The translations under genes and the position numbers were made by a program. Below, in pieces: positions 40,201-47,351 of a stretch of DNA of 64,000 bases (position 1 is the stretch's first letter; every line of letters starts with the position of its first letter). The stretch is from Liolophura sinensis (taxonomy: Eukaryota; Mollusca; Polyplacophora; Chitonida; Chitonidae): positions 86,224,644 to 86,288,643 of the forward strand of contig NC_088295.1 of assembly GCF_032854445.1 (NCBI RefSeq), in the 5' to 3' direction. Under the pieces are notes generated by a model. The model had not been told where the DNA came from and made no database searches. It worked only from the letters and a program-made list of their open reading frames with translations.

Positions 40201-43200
40201 GACTCGATCAGTTTTTTCCACAGCAGGTGCTCCTCGTAGCATATGCCTTACAACTTTCTTGTGATTGCAGATGCTTGCAGACTTAATGTTCAGGAAAAAT
40301 GATTATGAAACGGCCAGGTTTCACTTTCAAAAACTTCTTGTCAGGCAACCAGGTGAAGTATTTGTTTACCTGAAATAAAGAGATTTTATCCTGACGTATT
40401 TGTAATCTATTTGTTAAAATATATTTTGTTTACTGTAAATAAAGTCATTTATTTTCACCTTTGATGTGAATCTCAGTATTAGAATTTGCATATCCTGTTG
40501 GAGTTTCTTTGATCTTATGATACTGAAAATCTCATTTGGTAATGCTGTCATTACAAGAATTGTATTTAGCATGGCTCTGTAGCTCCAGGGTTGTAATGAT
40601 TTGATAGTCGCATTTTCATTCTCTGACAAACAATAGGAATCATTTCGTGAGTTACATGTATTTAATGTATTACAATTAGAAGATTTATGTTTATCTGTCA
40701 GACAACTACCAAGCCCTGGCACGTTTGGTGGACCTGATGAGGAGGAATGGTAATCTTGATGAAGTCCCTGCCTTCTTGGAGGCAGCTGAGAAGGCCACGG
40801 CCAGGTCTACCATAGACAGCGGCTTCAATTACTGCAAGGGGCTTTATGAGTGGTAAGTCTGGGCGGACAGTTGTTCTGACAGCTGCTTTAAACTAATGCA
40901 AGGGGCTCTGTGAGTGGTAAACCTGGGCAGACAGTTGGTCTGACAGAGGCTTTAACTACTGGAAGGGGCTCTATGAGTGGTAAGCCTGGACAGACAGTTG
41001 TTTTCAAAGAGGCTTCAACTACTGCAAGGGGCTGTATGAGTGGTAAGTCTGGGCAGATAGTTGTTCTCAAAGGGGCCTAAACTAATGCAAGGGGCTCTGT
41101 GAGTGGTAAGCCTGGGCAGACAGTTGTTCTCAAAGGGGCCTAAACTAATGCAAGGGGCTCTGTGAGTGGTAAGCCTGGGCACAGTTGGCCTGACAGCAAC
41201 TTTATCTACAGCAAGGTGTCTATGACTCGTACGTGTGGACAAACTATTATACTTTGCTGTATACTACAGCTTTAACTGCTTGTTGTTTTTACCATGTGCA
41301 TACTTTTGTATGTTTGTGCCTGTTGGATCTATGTCCATGTAGTGAATTGGTTATTGATGGCTTTTTGCTTGTTCATCTTCATTTGATGGGTATCATTATT
41401 GTCTCAGTTGTATACAAATTATCAAGTGTACATGTGTATACATACTGCAGCCAGCTCTGATCACTTTATGTTTATGATGTAGGTACACAGGCAACCCCAC
41501 AGCTGCCCTGAAGTGCTTTAACAAAGCTCGCAAAGATTCAGAATGGGGGAATCAGGCCATCTACAACATGATAGAGATCTGCCTGAACCCAGACAATGAA
41601 ACCATTGGAGGGGAAGTGTTCGAGTCGGTGGAAGGAGATAGTTCGTGAGTCGTATAATGTATACTTATCTTTATACTTATTTTGTTTTTATCTGTTAGAC
41701 ACAATGTCCAATATGTTCTATTTATGGTGAGCAGATTATGGCAGATTACGTGCCAAATTTGGACTGTCCAACTGAGGCACTAACTGTTTTAGCTAAAGGA
41801 AGATCAGGCAATCCTAGAATCATAAAGAAATGGAGATTGATAGAAAGTGACAAGTCATATATTTTCTGTATGCTTCATTTTGAAGTCCTTTAAAGTGTTA
41901 TTTCATGTTGAAATTTCATGTTGAAATTCACATTTGTATTTGTCAGGAGCCAGATGGACCGAGACAAGGCCGACAGTGAACAGATGGCTGTGCGGACAGC
42001 GGAGAAACTTCTTAGGGTAGGTCACGCTAACTCATGCCCTTCCCAGAACTTTGTGGCTTTTTAAAGGTTTTTTCTTTCTTATCCACAGGCTTCTCTAAAA
42101 TTTAGTCAGCAATCTGAGAAAGTTGTAGTTGCCACCTTAGAAGATGCAGAGAATGTCCACAACAGCCTGCATTATTGGAAAAGAAAGTAATAAGAAAATA
42201 ATTACAAAATTTGATTGGTATTCCCATGTAACTTATATTGTGAATTATTCTCTGTGAACCTAAATTTGACTGTTTCAGGAAATAAAGTCTCGTCCCGGTG
42301 ACCTCCGTCCTCGTATTTTGGAGAACATGGCTCTTATTGCCACCAAAAATCGGCAGAACGTAGAGAAAGCTCTTTCTTCTTTCATGGAGATAGCCTCGAA
42401 TGAACAGGTAACTTTGTGAGGTTTTCTTTGAGCACTGAGAATCAGCGCTTTCAGTTTTGCACGACAGAAAGATAACACACTGTTTTGTTTGATTATTCTT
42501 GAACATGACAAATTTTATGTTTGAATAGTAAACCAATATAATTTCCAGTCCTAGTAGTGCACAATTTTGACCATTTCTAACCATCCTAATGAACTTCTGT
42601 AAGTATGAAATTGAGTGTACTAGTCATTTCTGAAGCTAAAGCTAAAGAATGCTGCTGTTTTTGGATACTCAGGGCAATTATCTTTGCTAAAGTAAAAACA
42701 TGGCACTTTCTGATGACTTGTAAGAAGAGGCAACTTATTGTGGCAACATTGCTTCCCATCCTCCTTGTATACACAGTCTCAGGTAGTCATCACTTTTCAT
42801 ATCTACATGTGGTTCATGTATGTTTGTTGATTAAGGACTTATTCTGAATCTCATCCAAGGTGACCAGTTGAGTTGCTAGTGCACAGTAGGTGTGGGTTCA
42901 AACTGAGCCATCAACAGAGGATTTGTGGATTCACCCACATTAAGCCTTGGTGACAAATCAGCAGTTGACGCTGCTCTTATCTTGACTGCTGCAGTCAAAC
43001 ATTCGTTGAAGATGAGTTGTCCACCACCAGTGTATATCTGTATCTGAACATCTGACCTGGGAATCTTTGTCGACAACCTGAAAAAAGTGGGTTAATGGTT
43101 TACCCCTGGCCTTCCGCTCATAAATGTGACTGCTATTTTAGGAGTGAAAATTCTTGATTGTGTTAAACAGCAATCTAATAAAAGTGACCTAAGTTTCATG

Positions 43201-46200
43201 TGTACCTACTGTATACTTGCTTCCACAGAGAGACCATGTTGGCTCCTTGTTTGGAATGGCTACTGGTTACATGGTAATCAAACAGAACCCAAGAGCACGA
43301 AACCAGCTCAAGCGAGTGGCCAAGTGTCCATGGACCATTCAGGTCAGTACATGGGCCATTTTAAATGCAAACAATGTGTGAAGAAAATTTATTGTGAACA
43401 TTTGTTTTTTTCTTTGGCTTGTTCGAGTTTTAACTGCAGTAAAAATTATGCATGGTTAGTGTGGACATGGTTTTGTGTATATCCACTTAATCTATGCATC
43501 TCTAAATATAACATCCAAGGTTAGTGTTCGTATTAAATTGACAAAAACGTATAAGTGTTTTCTAGAATTGTGTCACATTGTATTCCTTTGGATATGTAAC
43601 TTGGGTCTTTGATACAATTTTTCTGTAGGATGCTGAAGATCTGGAGAAGAGCTGGTTACTTCTGGCTGATATTTATATACAGGTTTGTGTGTAGAAATGT
43701 CATATTTTATATGTATTTACCAGTTTTCTGCCAAATCGAGGTTTATGTTTTTCTGCTACACTTACATTGTGTTCTAAAAAAAAAAATTTTATATTTTTTA
43801 TTTTATGACCGGGGGCCAGTTCCACAAATCCATTTCTGACTTACTTAAAATTTGAAATACGATCTTAAAGCTTATATTTGGTCTATAGAAATTAAAATTT
43901 TGTTTCCCTCATCAGTGTTATCACACAACAAATGTATTGAGATTTCAACTTCAAGCATCAAGTTCTTAAATTTTGACTTAAGTCAAAAACTCTGATTGTT
44001 AAGGAGATGCAGCTTTGTGTTTTGTTGCACATCATTTATTTTCAAATTCATTGTTGAATAAAAATACATGTATTTTAAATTGTAAAATTTTAATTGAATT
44101 TTTTTTTAGAGTGGAAAGTATGACATGGCCCAAGAATTGCTGAAAAGATGTCTACAGCATAACAAGGTAAGAATGAAAATAATAAATAAAATGTTACTTA
44201 ATTGTTATTTTGGGAGATGATATTTTCCACAATATTAATCTAAATGGATATCTCAAGAAACACTTAAATCCACACCAGTTTTGGCAGATCCAATCGTAAA
44301 ACGCCTTGAACAAATGATTCACATGAAATTTGTGAAGGCAAATGACATAATGTAACCAGAGAAATGATTTTAGCGGTTATTGTTGTCATTGTAAATTCCA
44401 TTTGGGATTCTGTTAAGCCACCTGCATTTTTGATAATTAATGGGGAAACAAATCTTACAACTTATAAAACAACAGTGCCCTCTACCTACTTGGTGACTAT
44501 ACACAGTATTGATAAATATAAATAACACACAGTGTTGTTACTTAAGTAGATAGAGTGTGCTGTTGTTTTATGAGTTATACGATTTGCTTGCCTTTGTTGA
44601 GGGCAGGACAACCCCATTATCCTGTGGTCCAGCTAAAAAATCTGTGGTATTGGCAGAACTTTTCTCCCATCATAAAACAGCTACATATAAATCAATCAAG
44701 ACTTATCTACTTTCGTAGTGTCATTTATCCCTCCATGTAGCAATTTGATGCTGTTGTCACATAGCTATAACATACTGAAATGATGTATTAGTCAGCTTAC
44801 TGATGCATGCATGGTATATCCATATATGTGTGCGGTTTGTCTTTTCAGTCCTGCTGCAAGGCCTATGAATACTCAGGGTTTGTAATGGAGAAGGAGCAGT
44901 CCTACAAAGATGCAGCCAACAGCTATGAGAAAGCCTGGAAATTTGGGAACAAGAACAACCCAGTTATAGGTAGCTTCCTGCCCCAATGTGGGTGTCTGAC
45001 TGCCTCTCCATCATCTTTCTTTTGGCTCAGATGGTTAAAATTCTGGCTTCCTCCTTGGCCGTTGACCAGGGAGGCACATGCAGCTTGCTCAACTCCAGCT
45101 CGTGCTTTTTTCTGCTTTCGTGCTTTTAGCCAAGAACTCCAGTTTCCTCCAACTATTTATCAAATTCTTGAAAAATTCTTGAGCACTGCGATAAAAACAC
45201 TAATCAATCAATCATCATCGTAAACCAACAACTTGTTACCCACGGGTCTTTCACAGAGATTTCAGACTTATAGCTAGAATGGTTATCCAAATTAAACTCT
45301 TCTAAAAGACTTAAATATATGCCTCAAATCAAAATTTTGACCCGCTGATTTTGTGCTGTGGTGGTATAATTTCAACCAAGTTCGGGCATCCAGTTTCAAA
45401 TATTTTGGTTTGTAAAGATCATTAAAGGTGAAACAGGCCCTAGCAAAACGCCACCTTGTACTGTAACAAAAATAGTAAACTCATTTAAATCACCAAGATC
45501 TCATTTCAGCTGTCGCCTTCTATAACTGCTTTTTACCAGTGAAGTCTATAGGGCAATACGAACAAAGTAGTGCAGTAGATTGTGACCAGTGTTAGTGGTT
45601 TAAAAGTCAAAGATAAGTCAGTCTTGTGGGTTTCCCCTAGGCCCCGCCTGGTTTCCTCCCACCATAATCCTGGCCGCTGGCGTATAAGGGAAATATTTTT
45701 GAGTGTGGCGTAAAACACCAATCAAAAAAATAAATAAATAAGTCAGTCTTAACAGAAAAGCTAACTGTTTCAGGGGTAGAAGACTGTCATTGCTAGATAA
45801 CAAGCCTGCGATGAATATGGTGCCTGTTTGAATCCAGCTCTTGCTAGTTAAACTTCAGCTTAGCTTCATGTGACGGAAATGTGTCTGTTCGGATATTCTT
45901 TACGGCAATGACAAAAATTCCTCTTAATAGCAATTCTATCCTCTGTAGAGGCATACAGTCGTTTGACGTCATATACAAGAATATTTTACTTATATGACGG
46001 CAATCAGCATAATGGGAAGAAACAATTGACATCCGCGGGTTGCTGACAGACCTTCTCACGTACAACCGGAGAGGAATCCAGCATGAGCTAGACTTGAACT
46101 CAAAGCGACTGCATTGATGCGAGGCTCCCAAGTTGTCATGCTGCACTAGAACACAAACCGCTTGGTCACAGAGGCCCCATATGTAGACACGTGTACAGGT

Positions 46201-46750
46201 ACATGTATCATTGTTATTAAAATACTATCAACATGCTGTTCATATATGTTTGTTCCTCACTACTCTTGTTTACAGGTTATAAACTAGCATTTAATTACAT
46301 GAAGGCCAGACGATTTGTGGATGCTATCGACATTTGTCATCATGTAAGTATCTAATCTTAGTAATTCAGCGATTTCCTAAATGCCTTAAAGTATATGTGA
46401 TTGTATGTTATATGCTTGTTTTTGTGACAAGCTCAGAATGTCAGCGAGTGTTTATATGGCAATGGGCTGGCCTGCGTGAGAGTCTGAATAACAGGACTAG
46501 TTGTGTAACTTTATAGTGTAGTCAGTAAGCCAGTACAGGACACCAGAGTACGGCAAGATTACCACATGTGATTACCGTGTGTTTTTTCCATTTGTTATCC
46601 CTTTTTTTGGAAAGTCAGAGATGTCTGAAACATTATTCACGCATGAAGTACATGTCAGTGTTTTGCTTGCAGGTTTTGGAAAATCACCCCAATTATCCCA
46701 AGATCAGGAAGGACATTTTGGACAAGGCCAGGATGAGCTTGAGAGTTTGA
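4243..46750 (+). CDS. TTC21B: TTC21/IFT139, intraflagellar transport complex A subunit (38 exons, complete)
   Basis: Encodes a predicted 1323-aa all-TPR protein, the IFT139 subunit of IFT-A, which drives retrograde transport in cilia and is needed for ciliary cargo entry. Human TTC21B is about 1316 aa and similarity is collinear from end to end ([90 protein letters not shown]). Exons: 4243-4269, 5777-5906, 6280-6390, 6991-7055, 22876-22977, 23422-23510, 23846-24046, 24754-24838, 25404-25502, 25954-26146, 26771-26868, 29429-29536, 30147-30239, 30730-30859, 31043-31128, 31611-31682, 32808-32931, 33668-33774, 34887-35125, 35914-35986, 36244-36354, 36498-36550, 37498-37586, 37958-38078, 38445-38510, 38809-38911, 39678-39788, 40271-40352, 40702-40852, 41483-41644, 41947-42016, 42279-42407, 43229-43342, 43629-43682, 44110-44166, 44849-44969, 46276-46343, 46673-46750. 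All junctions are GT/AG and phase-consistent, with no internal stop. The 9-codon first exon (MAEGDPVTL) has a good start context (aaagATGg) and joins in phase to the conserved [10 protein letters not shown]. Vertebrate TTC21A and TTC21B are paralogues, so this single gene may be orthologous to both. Confidence 0.96.
4503..4956. mobile_element. MITE-like foldback element in TTC21 intron 1
   Basis: Bases 4584-4656 and 4884-4956 form about 72-bp imperfect inverted repeats (gac(g/a)ttag(a/g)tttgg ... ccaaggatggcc ... aaaccaac). They flank about 230 bp of unrelated sequence with no transposase. A third, direct partial copy of the left arm begins at 4503. The structure is that of a non-autonomous DNA element with a duplicated left end. 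A short ORF across it is not considered coding. Confidence 0.65.
6425..6554. mobile_element. Short palindromic MITE, copy 1 (intron 3)
   Basis: The element starts with gggcccagtttaacaaagctc and ends with the near-reverse-complement gagtgcttggtaaatcggtgccc, so it is a compact foldback element. A second copy of the same family lies about 100 bp downstream at 6659-6790. Confidence 0.6.
6659..6790. mobile_element. Short palindromic MITE, copy 2 (intron 3)
   Basis: Starts ggcccagtttcacgaagc and ends gctttgtgaaacctggcac, a clearer terminal inverted repeat than copy 1. The interior shares 'gagctcgcaactaccatga' with copy 1. A third, one-ended match (gggggccagttccacaaat) occurs near 43811. Confidence 0.6.
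7736..8128 (+). mobile_element. tRNA-derived SINE, family A (intron 4)
   Basis: The head has a Pol III B-box-like GGTTCAGACCC near 7793. The body contains 'gtcagtataaggtgactggg' followed by 'tggggtgtc'. The tail is 'attgttaagtatgtcgtaaa' and then a short (attc)n run. A second copy with the same body and tail lies at 54908-55168. The tail resembles SINEs that I recall as abundant in mollusc genomes. Confidence 0.7.
8457..8577 (+). mobile_element. 5'-truncated SINE, family C (intron 4)
   Basis: Only the 3' half is present: 'ggtggtttaccccaggcact', then 'gaaaaattcttgtgtggcat' and 'taaacaacaatcaaata'. It shares these blocks with elements at 31868-32000 and 42862-43182. Confidence 0.55.
8661..8666 (-). 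terminator. Candidate poly(A) signal of the nested TLR
   Basis: TTTATT on the + strand gives AATAAA on the minus strand about 170 bases past the TLR stop. It fits a normal short 3' UTR. No transcript evidence is available here. Confidence 0.45.
8838..11459 (-). CDS. Toll-like receptor (single coding exon) nested in TTC21 intron 4
   Basis: Predicted 873-aa type I membrane receptor of innate immunity. In order: hydrophobic signal peptide (about residues 1-20); Cys-rich N-cap (about 38-70); roughly twenty LRRs of variable spacing (many LxxLxLSxN cores, numerous N-glycosylation sequons); a single C-terminal LRR Cys cap (about 619-669, CSC...C...C); transmembrane helix (about 673-697, [10 protein letters not shown] onward) followed by basic RHRWK; and a TIR domain from about 730 to the end. 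TIR box 1 is YDAFLSYE. Box 2 is [11 protein letters not shown] with the BB-loop proline retained, as in signalling-competent TLRs. One cysteine cluster next to the membrane marks it as the single-cysteine-cluster (vertebrate-like) class. I chose the ATG at 11459. The frame is open 6 bases further, but those bases (TTG CAG) sit in a good 3' splice site that directly abuts the ATG, so a non-coding 5' exon lies upstream. The frame is intact with no stop. Orthology to a named TLR was not attempted. Confidence 0.95.
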   Translation of the reverse strand: MFLGLVHATLAAMIASVSQGDIQQRTGHYLLENPSPLPWICQSLCSCALDGHSKLYHGNCSYRQLDRLPNNLSSSFVNLNFSHNFIENVRGLAFHQLASLQTLDLSYNRLTSLDEMAFTGLHSLVQLKLDTNRLTFLQDKPAFKPGVFVDLQHLRILNIKNNSMSCAESCDYPDTAFAHLKNLRELFLDGLPNKTFGPGFRNLSLLHTLDIGTQHGGCSMPFLEKNTFTNFEPTNLTNLTLQHCNIKDIHPDSFLPLKVIHTINFEWNRLTFQKLKIGLTGLSTSPIKTLRLVHIEYFGLDFRLPSTTFEPIKNTNLTSLVFQDSGISKICDDFIKYLPSSLENLDLSENNIVKGKQTWAKYAPFLLKHLVSFNGCCQEPGEQFHQNTSGLKEATDFQTFHFSSQTTAYMDLTQNLCPSSNRLTIPLPSKLRYFYLQNNNLQFGCIPPIIFLQPNSISHIDISNNKMELQGPLLGLHKLRIINLSNGQSSILGQSFFQDMPSLEQIILANNNLNCLANDTEGHTFSIPGKLKHLDLSNCNIETLHESILKGQHQLQTLVLRSNSLKHWQVKVGHMTNLQNLDLSHNQLTTIESSARGDLEVAMRNSALRISFLGNQIQCSCENLEFLRWLDQHQKFFILLSSYTCTLLGKKNERLANLPHLIKKLELHCLQDNIIIASSVSFAALILIITLTALLYRHRWKVRFLKNQLALRLRLYQPLTDEEDNDVVSYDAFLSYEDSLHRFIVNTIYPNLEQQRGLQLCIHTRDFMPGTAIAINIYRAVHYSKKTITFITEAYFRSEWCMYELEMAYLESVHTGRQKLLPVLMEQIDFTTLPRDIQKIFQSLTYLDYTNMDEEQFLQRTAESLQSDCDHQM
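11460..11476 (-). promoter_or_regulatory. 3' splice site abutting the TLR start codon
   Basis: Read on the minus strand, a T-rich tract followed by ttttgcag ends exactly before the ATG of the TLR. This implies that the whole CDS is one exon and that the 5' UTR is supplied by an exon somewhere above 11.5 kb, still inside TTC21 intron 4. That exon was not identified. Confidence 0.6.
11477..14440. other. Intron 4 interior without recognised genes
   Basis: AT-rich, largely unique sequence. Short ORFs here (about 95 codons at most) show no recognisable domains and no compositional difference from the surroundings. The region should contain the promoter and 5' exon of the TLR, but I could not locate them by eye. 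Confidence 0.5.
14450..15350. repeat. Degenerate ~25-bp tandem repeat
   Basis: About 30 diverged copies of a unit like 'acatttgggtatacaccatg' plus 'ggtga'. Spacing between successive 'acatt' cores is 25-26 bp in the best part (14766, 14791, 14816, 14841, 14866), then drifts. Copies are much more diverged than in the other arrays, so this is an older array. The antisense frames it opens (long runs of V/I-Y-P-N-V-S-type residues) are repeat artefacts. Confidence 0.85.
16595..16725 (+). promoter_or_regulatory. Isolated promoter-like segment, possibly a solo LTR
   Basis: Within about 120 bp there is an inverted CCAAT box (GATTGG, near 16603), a palindromic GGTCACGTGAC E-box (near 16618), a TATAAATA box (near 16642) and an AATAAA (near 16716). 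Only a 4-codon ORF follows. TATA and poly(A) signals this close together are typical of LTR U3-R regions. The 12-mer aaatactggccg occurs twice. I could not define the ends, a target-site duplication or any internal retroelement genes, so an orphan promoter is equally possible. Confidence 0.35.
17600..18200 (-). pseudogene. Decayed LINE reverse-transcriptase fragment
   Basis: On the minus strand, peptide blocks typical of the C-terminal half of a non-LTR retrotransposon RT are spread over different frames: a 'NLDQTKC' block, a 'KLLGV' block, a '[12 protein letters not shown]' block and '[12 protein letters not shown]'. They occur in the order expected for Jockey/CR1-like elements. Frames shift between the blocks and no endonuclease domain is visible, so this is a dead 5'-truncated insertion. 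Confidence 0.6.
18341..18376. repeat. (AT)n microsatellite
   Basis: An almost pure TA dinucleotide run in intron 4. It has no other feature. Confidence 0.8.
19262..21963. repeat. 71-bp satellite-like array, ~38 copies (intron 4)
   Basis: Head-to-tail copies of a 71-bp unit containing 'acctatgtttgctggttaaa', then 'gggatgccttaatgatgtg' and 'actccatgcagttggtcaca'. Period measured from 19267 to 19338. Copies are about 95% alike, with recurring variants (ctattgaaa/ctatcgaaa/ctatcaaaa; gtgacc/gtgtcc/gtggcc; aaaggg/aaaagg) that cluster along the array, indicating recent higher-order duplication. It carries in-frame stops and no gene. It ends about 900 bp before exon 5. Confidence 0.95.
24125..24480. 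repeat. Interspersed 'CTTGGAAAAGCCTGGAA' repeat (intron 7)
   Basis: Repeated variants of 'cctggaaaagccttggaatt' and 'gaaaaacctggaaattt' occur across the segment. This is a degenerate element type that I recall from several invertebrate genomes. Family and ends are undefined. Confidence 0.4.
25592..25690 (+). mobile_element. SINE head fragment (intron 9)
   Basis: A tRNA-like segment with an A-box-like 'ggtttaagcactgag' and a B-box-like 'gatttgaatccac'. No tail is recognised, so this is a truncated copy. Confidence 0.35.
27811..28877. repeat. 116-bp tandem array (intron 11)
   Basis: About nine copies, period 116 bp (the 'atgtcacgtac'-type junction recurs near 27811, 27927, 28043, 28159, 28275, 28391, 28507, 28623 and 28739), with a partial tenth copy. 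Units contain 'tgactcacaggcttgtcacg', 'gtacaccatggtattacaca' and 'gctcaccacctacagcatta'. Degenerate flanking copies extend to about 27600 and 28980. Adjacent units alternate between two subtypes (ctggtcacatac / cttgtcacgtac). The 68-codon ORFs in each pair of units are repeat artefacts. Confidence 0.93.
31868..32000 (+). mobile_element. SINE fragment, family C (intron 16)
   Basis: Contains 'ggtggtttactccaggcact' and a tail 'aacaattcttgggtaaaa', matching the element at 8457-8577. It is 5'-truncated. Confidence 0.45.
33058..33200 (+). mobile_element. SINE-like head (intron 17)
   Basis: Starts with a tRNA-like 'tatggctagctcagtagtct'. The downstream body matches none of the other families clearly. 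It directly precedes an inverted family-B fragment at 33421-33546. Confidence 0.35.
33421..33546 (-). mobile_element. SINE family B, 5' half, inverted (intron 17)
   Basis: The reverse complement begins 'gggcctttgtggccaaggtg', has B-box-like 'gagttcaagttcaact' and ends in 'ggccatatgagag'. It aligns base-for-base in long blocks with the full-length element at 62310-62574. Confidence 0.65.
34545..34627 (+). mobile_element. SINE family B tail fragment (intron 18)
   Basis: 'gactgccatcatataagtga' followed by 'aacattctcaaggac' and (aatc)n. It matches the 3' end of the 62310-62574 element. Confidence 0.5.
36640..37487. repeat. 33-bp minisatellite filling TTC21 intron 22
   Basis: About 25 copies of a 33-bp unit built from 'agtcagtgatagtatgtacc' and 'tcattgtcaaagaa'. 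Because 33 is divisible by 3, the array stays open for 170-290 codons in at least two frames on each strand, giving 11-aa peptide repeats. It is flanked by exon 22 (ends 36550) and exon 23 (starts 37498), with only about 10 bp between the last repeat and the acceptor AG. Retaining the intron would give a stop soon after exon 22, so I treat the array as non-coding. Confidence 0.92.
38912..39560 (+). repeat. 46-bp array made of the exon 26 end plus its donor
   Basis: Fourteen copies (fifteen counting the exon itself) of a 46-bp unit that begins with the last 20 or so coding bases of exon 26 (tatgatgagaataatgccaa) and continues past the splice donor. Internal copies read ...g|GTGACA with 'gctgtgttgcatcatta'. 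The first copy is the real exon end (gccaag|GTTAGTGCTTTG). The last copy (gccaag|GTGAGTGCTTTG) keeps the flank that the first copy also has, as expected when one junction has been tandemly duplicated. Every unit carries a TAG in the exon frame, so use of a downstream donor would truncate the protein. Confidence 0.9.
40853..41235 (+). repeat. 63-bp array made of the exon 29 end plus its donor
   Basis: Six copies after the exon itself, spaced 63-64 bp ('gagtgg' at 40848, 40912, 40975, 41038, 41101, 41164, then a decayed copy near 41224). Each contains the last ~30 coding bases of exon 29 (ttcaattactgcaaggggct-like) followed by a donor: GTAAGT, GTAAAC, GTAAGC, GTAAGT, GTAAGC, GTAAGC. In the exon frame each donor reads TGG TAA, so skipping the first donor gives an immediate stop. 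It is an independent case of the same process as in intron 26. Confidence 0.9.
42862..43182 (+). mobile_element. tRNA-derived SINE, family C, near full length (intron 32)
   Basis: The head has B-box-like 'gggttcaaactgag'. The body continues to 'ggtttacccctggccttccg' and the tail is 'gaaaattcttgattgtgtta' plus 'aacagcaatctaataaa'. It ends about 50 bp before exon 33. Confidence 0.6.
45000..45225 (+). mobile_element. SINE-like element (intron 36)
   Basis: Starts about 30 bases after exon 36. Contains 'tttggctcagatggttaaaa' (A-box-like), and ends 'aaattcttgagcactgcgat' plus 'aaaaacactaatcaatcaatc'. It belongs near the family B/C tails but is diverged. Confidence 0.4.
45625..45741 (+). mobile_element. 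SINE family B 3' half (intron 36)
   Basis: 'gtttcctcccaccataatcc', then 'gggaaatatttttgagtgtg' and 'gcgtaaaacaccaatc' with an (aaat)n tail. It is a clear partial copy of the 62310-62574 element. Confidence 0.65.
45978..46177 (-). mobile_element. SINE family B 5' part, inverted (intron 36)
   Basis: The reverse complement reads from 'ggggcctctgtgaccaagcg' through a B-box-like 'gagttcaagtctagctcatg' to 'gccgtcatataagtaaaata'. It lacks only the terminal tail. Confidence 0.65.
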
Positions 46751-47351
46751 TGGCCAGACACAGGAATGGGACGAGCATTCAAAACAGATGTTACACATTC
46801 CACAAATCATTCACTTCACCTGGCACATGTCATTAAAATTAAATGGTCAGACTATTATAAGAAATTCCAGATTGGTTGATGACTTTCAACTATGCGCTTT
46901 TCATCAAAGTATCGGGGTCACTATTTACAAATCAAATTTTGTAACTTTTGTGATAAATCTCTGACTTTGACACTAAATTCAGAGAGAAAAACGTTACAAG
47001 AAATTGGGTTTATGAATTTTTATGAAAGTTGCCCATTGTACAAAGAAAAGTTTTCCTGTCTTTGCAGCCTAAACGTACATCTGTTGATTATAGTTGACCA
47101 TTATATTTGTTATCTTCAAAACAATTAGCCATTCCGTCCATATTGACATTATTTATTCCGTCCTTGTATGATGCATTGATGAGTGTTGTATATTAAATAC
47201 AAAACATGATGACAAATTGATGTGATTGGACTTTTTATTATTGAACTTTCATTTATTTAAGTTTTGAGTTTGTGATGCCGATGTACATTTGTATTGATAA
47301 GACAAAACATCTCAGAATTTATCACACATAATTTATCACACTTGGGAAACT
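46751..47351. terminator. Convergent 3' ends of TTC21 (+) and AARSD1 (-)
   Basis: Only 601 bp separate the two stop codons. Candidate signals: for TTC21, ATTAAA at 46832-46837 and 47192-47197 (+); for AARSD1, AATAAA on the minus strand at 47252-47257 and 47234-47239. The distal TTC21 signal and the AARSD1 signals lie within about 65 bp, so the two 3' UTRs meet or slightly overlap. Confidence 0.5.

Noticed and set aside
1-41235. CRISPR array or other repeat-spacer system
   Set aside because: All arrays are direct tandem repeats without unique spacers, and the surrounding genes are animal genes.
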